The notes under the pieces are model-generated. The model made no database searches. It was not told the origin of the DNA and worked only from the letters and a program-made list of their open reading frames with translations. A stretch of 64,000 bases of DNA, taken from NCBI RefSeq assembly GCF_000379805.1, contig NZ_KB903539.1:102474-166473 (forward strand), in the 5' to 3' direction. This DNA is from Lewinella cohaerens DSM 23179 (GTDB lineage Bacteria > Bacteroidota > Bacteroidia > Chitinophagales > Saprospiraceae). The position numbers and the translations under genes are program-made. Below are positions 42,998 to 52,560 of the stretch, in pieces; position 1 is the first letter of the stretch, and each line of letters starts with the position of its first letter.

Positions 42998-45913
42998 TTA
43001 ATCGATAACGATGAGTTTGCCCGTGCCCAGTAAGCTGTGATCACCATAGAGCCTATAGACGTAGATTCCTTTGCGAAGCCCATTTACAGGCATGGTAAGC
43101 GAGCCACCACTTCCTGCAAATTGTTGAATTAATCTTCCTGAGGAGTCATAAACGTCTAAATTCAGTGAGGCATATTTTTGCTCTGTAAGAACAAAATTAG
43201 CTGAAGTCTTTATGGGGTTTGGAAAAACTTGGATAGGCATTTGTGTATCAACTTCCTGGTCAAAGCTTATTAATTCAATCAAAACAAAATTTGAATCAAT
43301 GGTATGGAATACCGTATTCGTGACGATAGGCTCATTAAAGTCAAAGTAAATACCTGCTTTGTTTTCTATCACCGTCCCTAATTCAGTAGCTTCTTTGGGC
43401 GAGATACTAAACTTGAAAAAGCCATGAGAAGCTACTTCGTTGATATTAGAATCTGGTAGCATTATATCATCAAATATCACTTTCAGCGTATTACTGTTAA
43501 CGATTTCCCATTCGTAGGCGTGACTGGCTACTCCCATTCTAAGGCTGCTTACATCCAGATCTGCTGATAATTCATCTCGTACCACTATTCGAAATGCGGT
43601 GTCTGTACCTGTGTTTTGAAACCGAATTAAATATTCAAGTTCTGTGCCTGGTTTTATTTGGTGGGTATTGCCATAGCCTCGGGGGTAGGCAATTTTATCA
43701 TTGGGGTCATAGGCGCCAATATTTTGCTGACAGTCAATGTCTTGAAACGAATAGAAATCATTTAGTTCAAACCAATTTACAAAACCGGCTACTCCAAAGT
43801 CCGGGCATCCGTCAAGGGTGAAGCTAATCTCTATACTTTCTGGGTGGCCGGGCGATTGCTCTGACTCTATTCGATAGGTTTCTCCATTAGCAAGTATGGC
43901 TACCTCCTGCGTTTCGCCACTATCCAACTGGAAATCACCTTGTAGCATGATCACTTCATCAACTACAATGATGTAATTCAGTGGAGCAGCCATATTTCCG
44001 ACCCCCTCGTTTTTTATTTCAAATCGAACAGAATCACTTTCACAAGCACCGTCTAAGGTAATACTGGACATATCCCAATTTACGTCAACCGGCAAGCAAT
44101 AGTCATCGGGATAGATATGCGCTTCCGTACAATGGGTCTGTCCCAGAATCGTAGTCTCACAATCAAGATGGGTAGTGATAGAAAACTGGCCGCATTCTCC
44201 AATCCCGATATCTCCTACAGGAAAGATTAATATCGAGTCCATTTGGTTTTCATAAGGAATGGAGGCCGACAAGACAGTCATGAAATCATCTAATACGACT
44301 TCTATATAGGCATCTGTGGCATTGTCAGTACCGATGTTGCAGTATTCAACATAATAGGTGTTGTTGAAGCATCGGCGCAAGAATGGGGTAGAGATATCTA
44401 CCGTTAATACAGGGCATTCATAGATAGCCACGATAGGAAAGTCAACTTCTTCTATTTCAGGAGGGGTATCTTGCGTTGTGATGGTAACCGTTTGGATAGT
44501 CTGGCCGGGACAAGTTTGCCAGATAGGCACAGGGGGAGACACCATTACATCATAGGTGCCATTGAAGAGCGCTAATTGATAATCCCCTAAACTGTCCGTA
44601 GTGGTAGTATAGGTATGTTGGGTCGCGTTGTTCAGGGCTGTTATTACCCAGTTGCTGAGGCCGTTTTCCCCTGTATCCCATGAGCAAGAAGAATTCTGGT
44701 CATGAAAGACATTACCCTGAATAAGTCCGTGTAATATTTCCCCGTCATTATTGGTTTTTGAGACGATTAACTCCGCTCCCATTCCAGATATCCACTCACT
44801 TCCGACGATAGCGTATCCACCGGCCTCGCAAGGTGTAAATGCGAAGGCATTGTAATAGGGAGACATATAGAGTGCGTCAGTGGCCAGGTTTAGTATGGTT
44901 CCATCTTCATCCAGCTTTGTTATAGGTGAACTAGCTATAGAAAAACCGTGTAAGGTTAATATTTCAAAAACGCCATCGGTATTCTGGTAGAGCAACTTTG
45001 AGCTGCCCTCTGCATTAGCAGTCTGTGGAGTCCATTGCGTTGCCCAGATCAATTCGCCATTCATATCGGTCTTTAGCAGTTCGACTTCGTGGTTAGGACT
45101 TAGCGATACGGCTTTAAGTAGGGCAATTCCATTATCGTTCGTTTCGATCACAGAGGCGGCATAATCGTATTCGCCTTCATAACCATAGATACGTTGCCAG
45201 ATTAATTCACCAAAGCTATCCATTCGATATAAATACACGTCGCGACTACCGTTCTCTAAAATACTTCCGCAATAAATGAGGTCGCCATTAGATGCTTCAA
45301 TAACTCGGGTAGTATATAGGCCAGGATATTCTTGAAACCATTCCTGCACCCCATTATCGTCCAGCTTCATGACATAGGAAGCCGAGTAATCAGAATTGTG
45401 CCCCGAAAGGATAAACCCATTATCGCTAGCTTCTACTAGACTCCTGATACTGTTGTATTCCAGGTCTGGATTGGGATAGGCGGTTTCCCAGATAGTATTC
45501 CCTTCCTCATCAAATTTTCTGAGCACCACAGCGCTATTTTGCTGGCCGTCAACCGTAACCAAGCCTACGTAGGCAGCTACATAATGATTGTCATCTGTTC
45601 TGATTAAGCTAGGGCCCCAGTTCGAAGTATTGGGAGCTATACTAAATTGCCAGACAACGGAGGCTTCAGGATCGATACGGGTAAGGACGATTTCATTATC
45701 AGCACCTTGATGAGCAATGGTTAGCAAGTCGCCATTGGCAGCTTCCACAATGTCAAATCCACTTCCTACCCCAGGGTAATTGTGGAGCCATGATTGCGCG
45801 TGAAGTGTTGTGGCTAAAAGACATAGAATAACAGCAAAAGAACGAGAGAGCTGCAAGAAAAAAGGAGAGAGCGTGTTGTTGTGTGTTTTCATTTGGTAAT
45901 CTGGCTTTTTCAT
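42998..45913 (-). CDS. Large secreted repeat protein with T9SS type A sorting domain
   Basis: The ~971-residue protein has a signal peptide (…VILCLLATTLHAQ). Its N-terminal half (about 50-400) holds repeated ~55-residue blade-like units (for example NGDLIYCGS...DVYLYRMDSFGELIWQRIYG) typical of Bacteroidota beta-propeller proteins. A SdrD-B-like segment with conserved Cys follows, then a DUF11/conserved-repeat-like domain (IAYPRGYGNTHQIKPGTELEYLIRFQNTGTDTAFRIVVRD) and a type A sorting domain (VFPNPIKTSANF...KGIYVYRLYG). It should be exported by T9SS to the surface. The start at 45913 (MKKPDYQ) or 45892 (MKTHNNT) cannot be told apart by sequence. Confidence 0.87.
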   Translation of the reverse strand: MKKPDYQMKTHNNTLSPFFLQLSRSFAVILCLLATTLHAQSWLHNYPGVGSGFDIVEAANGDLLTIAHQGADNEIVLTRIDPEASVVWQFSIAPNTSNWGPSLIRTDDNHYVAAYVGLVTVDGQQNSAVVLRKFDEEGNTIWETAYPNPDLEYNSIRSLVEASDNGFILSGHNSDYSASYVMKLDDNGVQEWFQEYPGLYTTRVIEASNGDLIYCGSILENGSRDVYLYRMDSFGELIWQRIYGYEGEYDYAASVIETNDNGIALLKAVSLSPNHEVELLKTDMNGELIWATQWTPQTANAEGSSKLLYQNTDGVFEILTLHGFSIASSPITKLDEDGTILNLATDALYMSPYYNAFAFTPCEAGGYAIVGSEWISGMGAELIVSKTNNDGEILHGLIQGNVFHDQNSSCSWDTGENGLSNWVITALNNATQHTYTTTTDSLGDYQLALFNGTYDVMVSPPVPIWQTCPGQTIQTVTITTQDTPPEIEEVDFPIVAIYECPVLTVDISTPFLRRCFNNTYYVEYCNIGTDNATDAYIEVVLDDFMTVLSASIPYENQMDSILIFPVGDIGIGECGQFSITTHLDCETTILGQTHCTEAHIYPDDYCLPVDVNWDMSSITLDGACESDSVRFEIKNEGVGNMAAPLNYIIVVDEVIMLQGDFQLDSGETQEVAILANGETYRIESEQSPGHPESIEISFTLDGCPDFGVAGFVNWFELNDFYSFQDIDCQQNIGAYDPNDKIAYPRGYGNTHQIKPGTELEYLIRFQNTGTDTAFRIVVRDELSADLDVSSLRMGVASHAYEWEIVNSNTLKVIFDDIMLPDSNINEVASHGFFKFSISPKEATELGTVIENKAGIYFDFNEPIVTNTVFHTIDSNFVLIELISFDQEVDTQMPIQVFPNPIKTSANFVLTEQKYASLNLDVYDSSGRLIQQFAGSGGSLTMPVNGLRKGIYVYRLYGDHSLLGTGKLIVID

Positions 45914-46086
45914 AGTTGTTGCGCTTTTTGAAAGGATCAATTCGATTCCCTTGTGACAAAGGTGGCCTCCCAGAACTCAATACACAACTATGTTTTTTTT
46001 GTATTTTCGAGTTGTTTTTAACTTATTAAACTCTTAAGTACTTGATTATAAGTAGATAATTATATTTTTTTTCGAAAAAATATTTG

Positions 46087-47481
46087 ATGAATCAGAAAAA
46101 ACTAATCACGCTGTTTCAGTCTTTGACTGCTAAAGATCTCCGTAACCTTAAGAAATTTGTTCGTTCTCCTTACCACAATACCAGGGAAGATGTGATTTTG
46201 TTATTCGATTTGTTGAGAAGTAGCCCTTTGGAAGAGCTAAATGAGGAAAGACTGTTTAGTGCCCTTTTTCCTCAAAAGGTATTCGATAAAAAAGAGCTGG
46301 CCTATGTCTTGAATTACCTCATGAAGGTAATCGAAGATTATTTTGCAGTACAATACCTAGAAGCGAACCAAGAGGAGAGGGAGTTTGCTATTGCTAAGGA
46401 GGCATTGGCACGCCAACAAAAGAATATCTTTTTCCGAAAAGTAGAAAAAGCATCAAAATTGTTATCGGTAGGAGGTATAAATACGATTGAGTCGCATCAA
46501 CTTAAATATGAGTTGGAAATGATCCTGTGTGATCAGCAGATGAATGAAGAAAGAGGGGCATCACTTAACCTAAAACAGCCTAGTGAACGTCTTGAAAGTA
46601 TTGTCATTGCTTCCATCTTAAGGCAAGCTTGTTCTTTGCTGACACACGAGAATATATCGAAAACTTCCTACGACTACGAGCTACTCCATCACATTCTGCC
46701 CTATCTGGAGTCGCCAGAGAAAACCCATTTGGTAAACCAGCCAGTCATTGCTTTGTATTATCATAGCTACAAGACATTGAAAGAAGATGATATCAATCAT
46801 TTTCAGGAACTGAAACAGATGCTAATTGCTTTTCGGGCGAGTTTGTCCAAGCGGGACTTGAAGAATTTCTATATCATAAGCATCAATTTCAGTATTAAGC
46901 AACTGAATAGTGGGAATGGTGACTACGTCCGGGAAGCATTCAATCTTTACCAAAAAGCATTGGAAGATGATGTTTTATTAGATCATGGGGTCTTGTCGCA
47001 ATTTCACTATAAAAATATTGCCGCTTTGGGATTGGGCTTGAAAGCTTATGATTGGGTAGAACAGTTTTTAATAAAGTATCGAGAGAAGCTTAAAACGCAA
47101 TATCAAGCGCTGAATTTCAACTATAATTTTGCCAAGTTGCAATATGAGAAAGGGGAGTATGAAGCAGCGTTGAAACTATTACAAGCGGTAAAATATGATG
47201 AGTCTTTACCGAACCTCACGAGTAGGATTCTTTTGATGAAAATTTTCTATGAACTGGACGAAAGAGAGGTACTTGCCAGCTATTTAAATAGTTTTGAAGG
47301 TATGGTTCGCCGGCAAAGAAAGCTAGGCTATCATAAAAATAGCTACCTGAACCTGATATCTTTCATGAGGCGAATGCTGCATTTAAACCCATATGATAAT
47401 CTTGCTAGACAAAAATTAAGGACAGCTATAGAAAACAAAAATCCTCTTCCGGAAAAAAAGTGGTTGTTGACAAAATTGTAA
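46087..47481 (+). CDS. Hypothetical all-helical repeat protein
   Basis: The 464-residue protein has no signal peptide or membrane span and begins MNQKKLITLFQSLTAKDLRNLKKFVRSPYHN. It is predicted all-helical, with TPR-like pairs in the C-terminal half (YNFAKLQYEKGEYEAALKLLQAVKYDESLP). I do not recognise a named family. The N-terminal pattern recalls conserved proteins of Saprospiraceae without known function. The start ATG is taken at 46087. It is divergent from the T9SS gene and flanked by AT-rich DNA, with no operon partner. Confidence 0.75.
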   Translation: MNQKKLITLFQSLTAKDLRNLKKFVRSPYHNTREDVILLFDLLRSSPLEELNEERLFSALFPQKVFDKKELAYVLNYLMKVIEDYFAVQYLEANQEEREFAIAKEALARQQKNIFFRKVEKASKLLSVGGINTIESHQLKYELEMILCDQQMNEERGASLNLKQPSERLESIVIASILRQACSLLTHENISKTSYDYELLHHILPYLESPEKTHLVNQPVIALYYHSYKTLKEDDINHFQELKQMLIAFRASLSKRDLKNFYIISINFSIKQLNSGNGDYVREAFNLYQKALEDDVLLDHGVLSQFHYKNIAALGLGLKAYDWVEQFLIKYREKLKTQYQALNFNYNFAKLQYEKGEYEAALKLLQAVKYDESLPNLTSRILLMKIFYELDEREVLASYLNSFEGMVRRQRKLGYHKNSYLNLISFMRRMLHLNPYDNLARQKLRTAIENKNPLPEKKWLLTKL

Positions 47482-47576
47482 CAAGGAATAGTTTCTTACA
47501 GGTACTGAGTTGATTTTTGTTCAAACTAGTCACTCACTAGCTGTTTAAACGACTAAACGCCTCAATTACTTCGTGT

Positions 47577-48887
47577 CTATCTCACTACGACCTGACGAAC
47601 CGCCCTGTCTTCACCATTGACGTATTCTAACCAATAAACACCAGCGTTGAGCGTGGACAAATCCAGGTTGTCTGTAGTGCCGATTACAGGCCAGGATTGC
47701 AGTACTTTCCCTGAAGCATCCAGAAGTTGGATATTCCCTTCCGGACGATTACTGGAATTTAGGCGTATACTAACATTACCATTGTTCGGGTTTGGAAATA
47801 CCTCAAAGCTTATGTGGGTATTGGTAATACTGGTACTCACAGGACTACAAGCGGGCGTATTTCCTTCAATCGCTGTAAATGACCCGGCATCTGCCGACCA
47901 GTCTTGCCACTCACCTCCATCTCCATCCATCCAGGTATTGAGGTCGAAGGTATACAAACCGGTAGGAGTACCTTTGACGGCGTAGACTTTGAGGGCTTGC
48001 CCGCCTTGGCTCCAGCTTAGGGGCTGATTGCTAGCACAATTTTCTGGCAAGTTGTTCATTACCTCGCAGTTAGGGGTAATGAAGTAAGCGTTGTCGTCAA
48101 AGTCGGGGTAGGTGCCATAGACGCTGGCAGTGCCACTCTCATCTATGCATACAGCCGTGTATTCATCACAAGCTATTCCGTAATAAGGAGTGTTGTAATC
48201 GACGATGGCGCGTGCCATAAAAACGGTATGTCGTCCCCGCCGGTCGGGGTTGTCGTAATGGGTATCCGTAATGACCTGTGTGAGGTACGGGACGCGAATA
48301 AAAGGAGCATTACTGATCGCAACTTTATTGTCGTAAGGATTAGCAAGGGCTGTAGCGCTGGTGACTGTGCCGTTTTGAGCCGTGAAATAGACGCCTCCAA
48401 GGATGGCCATTCCTGCACTTGTGCCTCCGATGACGATGTTTCTCTCCGTAATTCCTGCGTTGATGAGGTTGGCGACTTCCGTATTTCTCCAAAAAGAAAC
48501 GTAGTTGTATTGGTCACCGCCAGCAATCCAGATGGCTTCGGCTTTGGCAATACGATCTAGTACATAAGGATCAGTGGCTGCTTGGGCATTATTGAAGACA
48601 ATGCTCTCGACAGAATTGACGGTCACTCCTAAATCACTAAACATATAATCGTTGTAACCATCAGAACCCGAAGCACGAATGACCAGGACGTCACCACCGT
48701 CGGCTCGTTCAAGGAACCACCGCATAGCGTTATCGTTTTCGGAAGCACCTCCCATCAGGCAAACCCCACCTATGGGGTTTGTTGTAGCATCCATGAGGCT
48801 ACCTGTAAAAAAGGAGGTGTAATCTTCTTGGGCACTAAGCGTACAAAACGCTAAGGCCATCAAGCCAAAGGCCAGAAGCTTTTTCAT
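47577..48887 (-). CDS. Secreted cyanophycinase-like (S51) peptidase with T9SS type A sorting domain
   Basis: The 436-residue protein has a signal peptide (ending TLSA). A peptidase S51 domain (about 30-290) follows, with GGASENDNAMRWF, WIAGGDQYNYVSFWR and the nucleophile motif GGTSAGMAILG (Ser near 157). A T9SS sorting domain closes it (FPNPNNGNVSI...GVYWLEYVNG). Cyanophycinases cleave beta-Asp-Arg dipeptides from cyanophycin, and other S51 members are dipeptidases E. Export suggests use of an external polymer as a nitrogen source, which is inference. A conserved patch with two Cys (ACDEYTAVCIDE) lies after the catalytic part. Confidence 0.88.
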   Translation of the reverse strand: MKKLLAFGLMALAFCTLSAQEDYTSFFTGSLMDATTNPIGGVCLMGGASENDNAMRWFLERADGGDVLVIRASGSDGYNDYMFSDLGVTVNSVESIVFNNAQAATDPYVLDRIAKAEAIWIAGGDQYNYVSFWRNTEVANLINAGITERNIVIGGTSAGMAILGGVYFTAQNGTVTSATALANPYDNKVAISNAPFIRVPYLTQVITDTHYDNPDRRGRHTVFMARAIVDYNTPYYGIACDEYTAVCIDESGTASVYGTYPDFDDNAYFITPNCEVMNNLPENCASNQPLSWSQGGQALKVYAVKGTPTGLYTFDLNTWMDGDGGEWQDWSADAGSFTAIEGNTPACSPVSTSITNTHISFEVFPNPNNGNVSIRLNSSNRPEGNIQLLDASGKVLQSWPVIGTTDNLDLSTLNAGVYWLEYVNGEDRAVRQVVVR

Positions 48888-49036
48888 GAGTAAGTAGAAG
48901 TTGAATTGTTGTGTCGCGAAACCAATTTTTCTTTACAGAAAAATTCTAAAGAACAGCACGAAAAAAAAAACACGATCTTTTTCTGCGCAATTCTAACGCA
49001 AGGTCGGGCTTTTGTTTGGTATAAAAAAGTTAATAC

Positions 49037-49426
49037 TTACCTATAGCCTACCATTTCTATTAAATAGGCCCCGTTGTAACCCAGATTTCGGAGCTTGTTT
49101 TGCAACTTTAGTGCCTCCGATCGACTGGTAAAGCTTTCTCTTGATTCTATGACCCACACCTCTTCGCAAGGGCGATGACGAGCAACGAGGTCTTCATGAA
49201 AAGGGTATTCCCTGGGGTCGGTATTGCGTAAAATAGCAACCTGCACCTTGTATTCAATCGTAGGCGTGGTGCTGAATTTAGGTAGCGAAGGGCGGCTGTT
49301 TCTAGAAGCACCCTTGCTGTAAGTGACGGGCAACTCGTCACAGTAGGAAGGTTTTTCGTTTTGGGCGGAAAGCTCAAACGACCAGCCACAAAAAGCGACT
49401 AATAATAAGCTGTAAATCAGATGTTT
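49037..49426 (-). CDS. Small exported SPOR-like protein
   Basis: The ~129-residue protein starts at 49426 (MKHLIYSLLLVAFCGWSFELSAQ), which gives a clean signal peptide. The longer frame does not. After a Ser/Pro-rich linker, residues ~60-129 follow the SPOR pattern: YKVQVAILRN, then VWVIESRESFTSRSEALKLQNKLRNLGYNGAYLIEM. SPOR domains bind denuded peptidoglycan at division sites. The match is divergent, so a peptidoglycan role is tentative. It is divergent from the C39-ABC gene. Confidence 0.65.
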   Translation of the reverse strand, partial: KHLIYSLLLVAFCGWSFELSAQNEKPSYCDELPVTYSKGASRNSRPSLPKFSTTPTIEYKVQVAILRNTDPREYPFHEDLVARHRPCEEVWVIESRESFTSRSEALKLQNKLRNLGYNGAYLIEMVGYR

Positions 49427-49686
49427 CATAGAAAATAAAGCTTGAAGTTGGTGTTGGAAAAATACGGGAAACAAACTGTAGGCTCTATTGGACGGTGCTT
49501 GACTGGGTGGTCACGTTTTCATTTCAACCATTAAAGTTAAAGAATAATTGATTCTTGTAGAGACTTAGGGCTGTTCTCTTCGAAAGAATGTTCCCAATTA
49601 TACTGGTTTGGGCTTTTGCCCAAACACTTAGTTGCCGGGATAGATAGGAATACTTACCTTGTAATCCTCTCATCATTTAAACACTT

Positions 49687-51891
49687 ATGTTTAAGCGCTT
49701 CCCATTTTACCAACAGCTTGATAGTATGGACTGTGGCCCAGCTTGCCTACGGATGGTAGCAGCTTATCACGGTAGGAAATACCCGCTGTCTTTTTTGCGC
49801 GATCAATCCTACATTGAAAAGGATGGTGTGAGTTTGCTGGGTATCGTAAAAGCAGCAGAAACCATAGGATTCGATGCTCATGCTTTTCGGATTCCCTGGG
49901 AAGGAGGGGAGGATCAAGCAGGTTTGGAGGACCTGGAGTTACCGCTAATCGCACACTGGGAGCAAAATCACTTTGTCGTTGTCTTTAGAATGACCAACAG
50001 CTTTGTATGGGTAGCTGACCCTAGAGAAGCGGGGGTAAAAAAACTTACACGTAAGGAATTTATTCGCGGCTGGTGCTCTGTAGGTGAGACGGAAGGCATT
50101 GTGCTGATGTTGAGCCCTACACCAGCTTTTTATGAGCAAGAAGGGGAAGAGGAAACGAACGGTCAACTAGGTTTCAGGTACTTGTTTCAATTTGTGAAAC
50201 CCTACCGCCGCTTGGTCGGCCAGTTATTGATAGGTTTATTAGGCTTGAGTGTGTTACAACTGCTTTTCCCTTTCCTCACCCAGGCTGTTGTTGATATTGG
50301 CATTAGCAACCAGGATATTGATTTTATCTATTTGATGTTGGTGGGGATGCTACTGCTGTTTGTGGGAGAAGTGACGATTACGCTTTTGCAAGGATGGATT
50401 TTGTTGCACGTAGGCACGCGTATCAATGTAAGTTTGGTTGCTCAATTTCTGCGAAGAGTGATGAGGCTTCCATTAAGGTATTTTGATCAAAAATCGACAG
50501 GAGATTTTCTACAACGGATTTACGATCAACGGCGCATTGAGTCATTTCTTACCAATACCTCGCTGTCGGCCTTGTTCTCGTTTACAAGCCTGTTTATCCT
50601 TGGGGGAGTTTTGTGGTGGTACCATACGGGTATTTTTGTGGTGTTTTTTGTTGCTGCGGTACTTTATCTGGTTTGGATTTTGGTGTTCCTGAAAAAACGA
50701 GCGCTAATTGATCATCAACGCTTTCGCGAAATGACGGCCAATCAAAACACCTTGATAGAGCTTATTCAGGGAATGCCGGAAATAAAACTACAGCAGAGTG
50801 AATACAAGCGCAGGATGGGGTGGGTGAAAATTCAGAACCAACTCTTTCGTACCAATACCCGTTTTTTGAGCCTTACCCAGTACCAAGATACTGGCGCTCA
50901 ATTTATCAGTCAGTTGAAAGATATCATTATCGTTGTCATTTCGGCGAAGGCTGTTATTGCGGGGCATTTAACCTTGGGAGCGATGTTGGCTATCCAGTAC
51001 ATTGTGGGGCAACTAAATGTGCCCTTGCAGCGATTGGTAGGTTTTCTACGTACCGCCCAGGATGCGCAATTGAGCCTGGAGCGACTAGGAGAGTTGCAGC
51101 AGATGGAAGTGGAAGAAAAAGAAGGTGAGCAGCGAATGGAAGTGTTGCCGGAGTCGGCTGACTTGGTGTTGGAAAACCTGAGTTTTGCTTACAGCCCACT
51201 TTCCGGCGATGTCCTGAAAAATATTGATTTAAAGATCCCACATGGGAAAGTGACTGCCATTGTAGGGGCCAGCGGAAGTGGGAAGACGACTTTGATAAAA
51301 CTGCTGCTCGGTTTTTATTTACCCAACCAAGGACGCATTCAACTTGGAGGATACGATTTACAAGGATACGCCATAAGTACTTGGCGCCGCGCTTGTGGAG
51401 CCGTCTTGCAGGATGGGTTTCTCTTCTCTGATACCATCGCCAATAATATTGCAGAAAGCAGCAGTGTAGTCGAAATAGAGCGGCTCAGAAAGGCTATTGT
51501 GTTGGCGAACTTAGAAGCATTCATCCAGGAGTTGCCGCAGCAATTGCAGACAAAAATAGGGTCGCAGGGCAATGGTGTAAGCCAGGGGCAACGCCAGCGG
51601 CTGCTCATTGCCAGGGCCATCTACAAAGACCCTTCTTTCCTGTTTTTTGATGAAGCAACCAACGCACTGGATGCTGAAAACGAAAAAGTCATCGTCGATA
51701 ACCTTGCTCATTTTTTTGAAGGCCGCACGGTGGTAGTAGTCGCTCACCGCTTGAGTACGGTACGCAATGCCGATAAAATAGTGGTTCTTGAAGCTGGGCA
51801 AATCGTAGAAGAAGGTACCCACGAGGAGCTGGTAGCAAAGAAAGGCCGCTACCTGGAATTGATCAGTAACCAGTTGGAACTTGGGGGGTAG
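49687..51891 (+). CDS. Peptidase C39-containing ABC exporter (bacteriocin/double-glycine type)
   Basis: The 734-residue protein has an N-terminal C39 protease (1-150: Cys16 in MDCGPAC, His95 in NHFVVV, Asp111 in ADPR), six membrane spans (about 170-450) and a fully conserved NBD (Walker A GASGSGKTT, signature VSQGQRQR, Walker B FLFFDEATNALD, switch His in VAHRLS). Such exporters cleave a double-glycine leader and secrete the peptide with HlyD and TolC partners. None of these is adjacent. The HlyD/TolC pair at 40113-42920 is the nearest candidate, and no leader peptide gene was recognised in the window. All catalytic residues are present. Confidence 0.93.
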   Translation: MFKRFPFYQQLDSMDCGPACLRMVAAYHGRKYPLSFLRDQSYIEKDGVSLLGIVKAAETIGFDAHAFRIPWEGGEDQAGLEDLELPLIAHWEQNHFVVVFRMTNSFVWVADPREAGVKKLTRKEFIRGWCSVGETEGIVLMLSPTPAFYEQEGEEETNGQLGFRYLFQFVKPYRRLVGQLLIGLLGLSVLQLLFPFLTQAVVDIGISNQDIDFIYLMLVGMLLLFVGEVTITLLQGWILLHVGTRINVSLVAQFLRRVMRLPLRYFDQKSTGDFLQRIYDQRRIESFLTNTSLSALFSFTSLFILGGVLWWYHTGIFVVFFVAAVLYLVWILVFLKKRALIDHQRFREMTANQNTLIELIQGMPEIKLQQSEYKRRMGWVKIQNQLFRTNTRFLSLTQYQDTGAQFISQLKDIIIVVISAKAVIAGHLTLGAMLAIQYIVGQLNVPLQRLVGFLRTAQDAQLSLERLGELQQMEVEEKEGEQRMEVLPESADLVLENLSFAYSPLSGDVLKNIDLKIPHGKVTAIVGASGSGKTTLIKLLLGFYLPNQGRIQLGGYDLQGYAISTWRRACGAVLQDGFLFSDTIANNIAESSSVVEIERLRKAIVLANLEAFIQELPQQLQTKIGSQGNGVSQGQRQRLLIARAIYKDPSFLFFDEATNALDAENEKVIVDNLAHFFEGRTVVVVAHRLSTVRNADKIVVLEAGQIVEEGTHEELVAKKGRYLELISNQLELGG

Positions 51892-51946
51892 AGCGTTTGT
51901 TACTAAATAGAGAAAAGCGTATATTTAAAAGAAAAACAGGATAGAT

Positions 51947-52507
51947 ATGACAACTCTTGCTCCACAACGTATGAAATTCACCGTTGATAGCTACTACAAA
52001 ATGGCGGAGCATGGACTATTGGGTAAAGACCGTCAGGTAGAGTTAATTAATGGTGATATAATAGATATGAGTCCAATTAGAAGTGCACATGCTGGTATGG
52101 TGAATTACCTAAGTAAAATTCTCATTCACTGTTTATTTAATAAAGCAACGGTTTGCGTACAAAACCCTGTTCATTTAGACGATTTTTCTGAACCTGAACC
52201 TGATGTTTTGATAGCTCAATTTAGTCAAGATGATTATCGTGAACGTCACCCTAGAGTGGATGAGGTAATCTTATTAATCGAAGTAGCAGACTCCTCCCTT
52301 ATTTTTGATCGCAATGTAAAAAAAGCCCTTTATGCGGAGGCAAGTATACCAGAATACTGGATCATCAATCTGGCTGATGAGCAAATTGAGATTTTTCAAC
52401 AACCTCAAGATGGAGAATATCAGCAGATGAAGATTGTGAAAAAAACAGACCACTTCTCCACCACGATTCAGGGAGAAGAAGTCGTTTTTGAAAAATTATT
52501 CGGATAA
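51947..52507 (+). CDS. Uma2 family (DUF820) restriction-endonuclease-fold protein
   Basis: The 186-residue protein has the Uma2 pattern: Y..MAEHGLLGKDRQVELINGDIIDMSPI near the start, PEPDVLIAQ and the catalytic EVADSSLIFDRNVKKALYAEASIPEYWIINL (Asp...E-x-K type). These PD-(D/E)xK proteins are abundant in cyanobacteria and some Bacteroidota, with unknown biological role. It is 55 bases downstream of the C39 exporter on the same strand, but no functional link is evident. Confidence 0.9.
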   Translation: MTTLAPQRMKFTVDSYYKMAEHGLLGKDRQVELINGDIIDMSPIRSAHAGMVNYLSKILIHCLFNKATVCVQNPVHLDDFSEPEPDVLIAQFSQDDYRERHPRVDEVILLIEVADSSLIFDRNVKKALYAEASIPEYWIINLADEQIEIFQQPQDGEYQQMKIVKKTDHFSTTIQGEEVVFEKLFG

Positions 52508-52560
52508 CGAAACAAGTAAAACCTCCATGTATCTATTTTTCTCTCTCTAAAACGCGCAAC

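Noticed and set aside
42998..45913. True beta-propeller enzyme
   Set aside because: The blade-like repeats are clear, but no catalytic residues of a known enzyme family were found, so only a surface-protein role is called.
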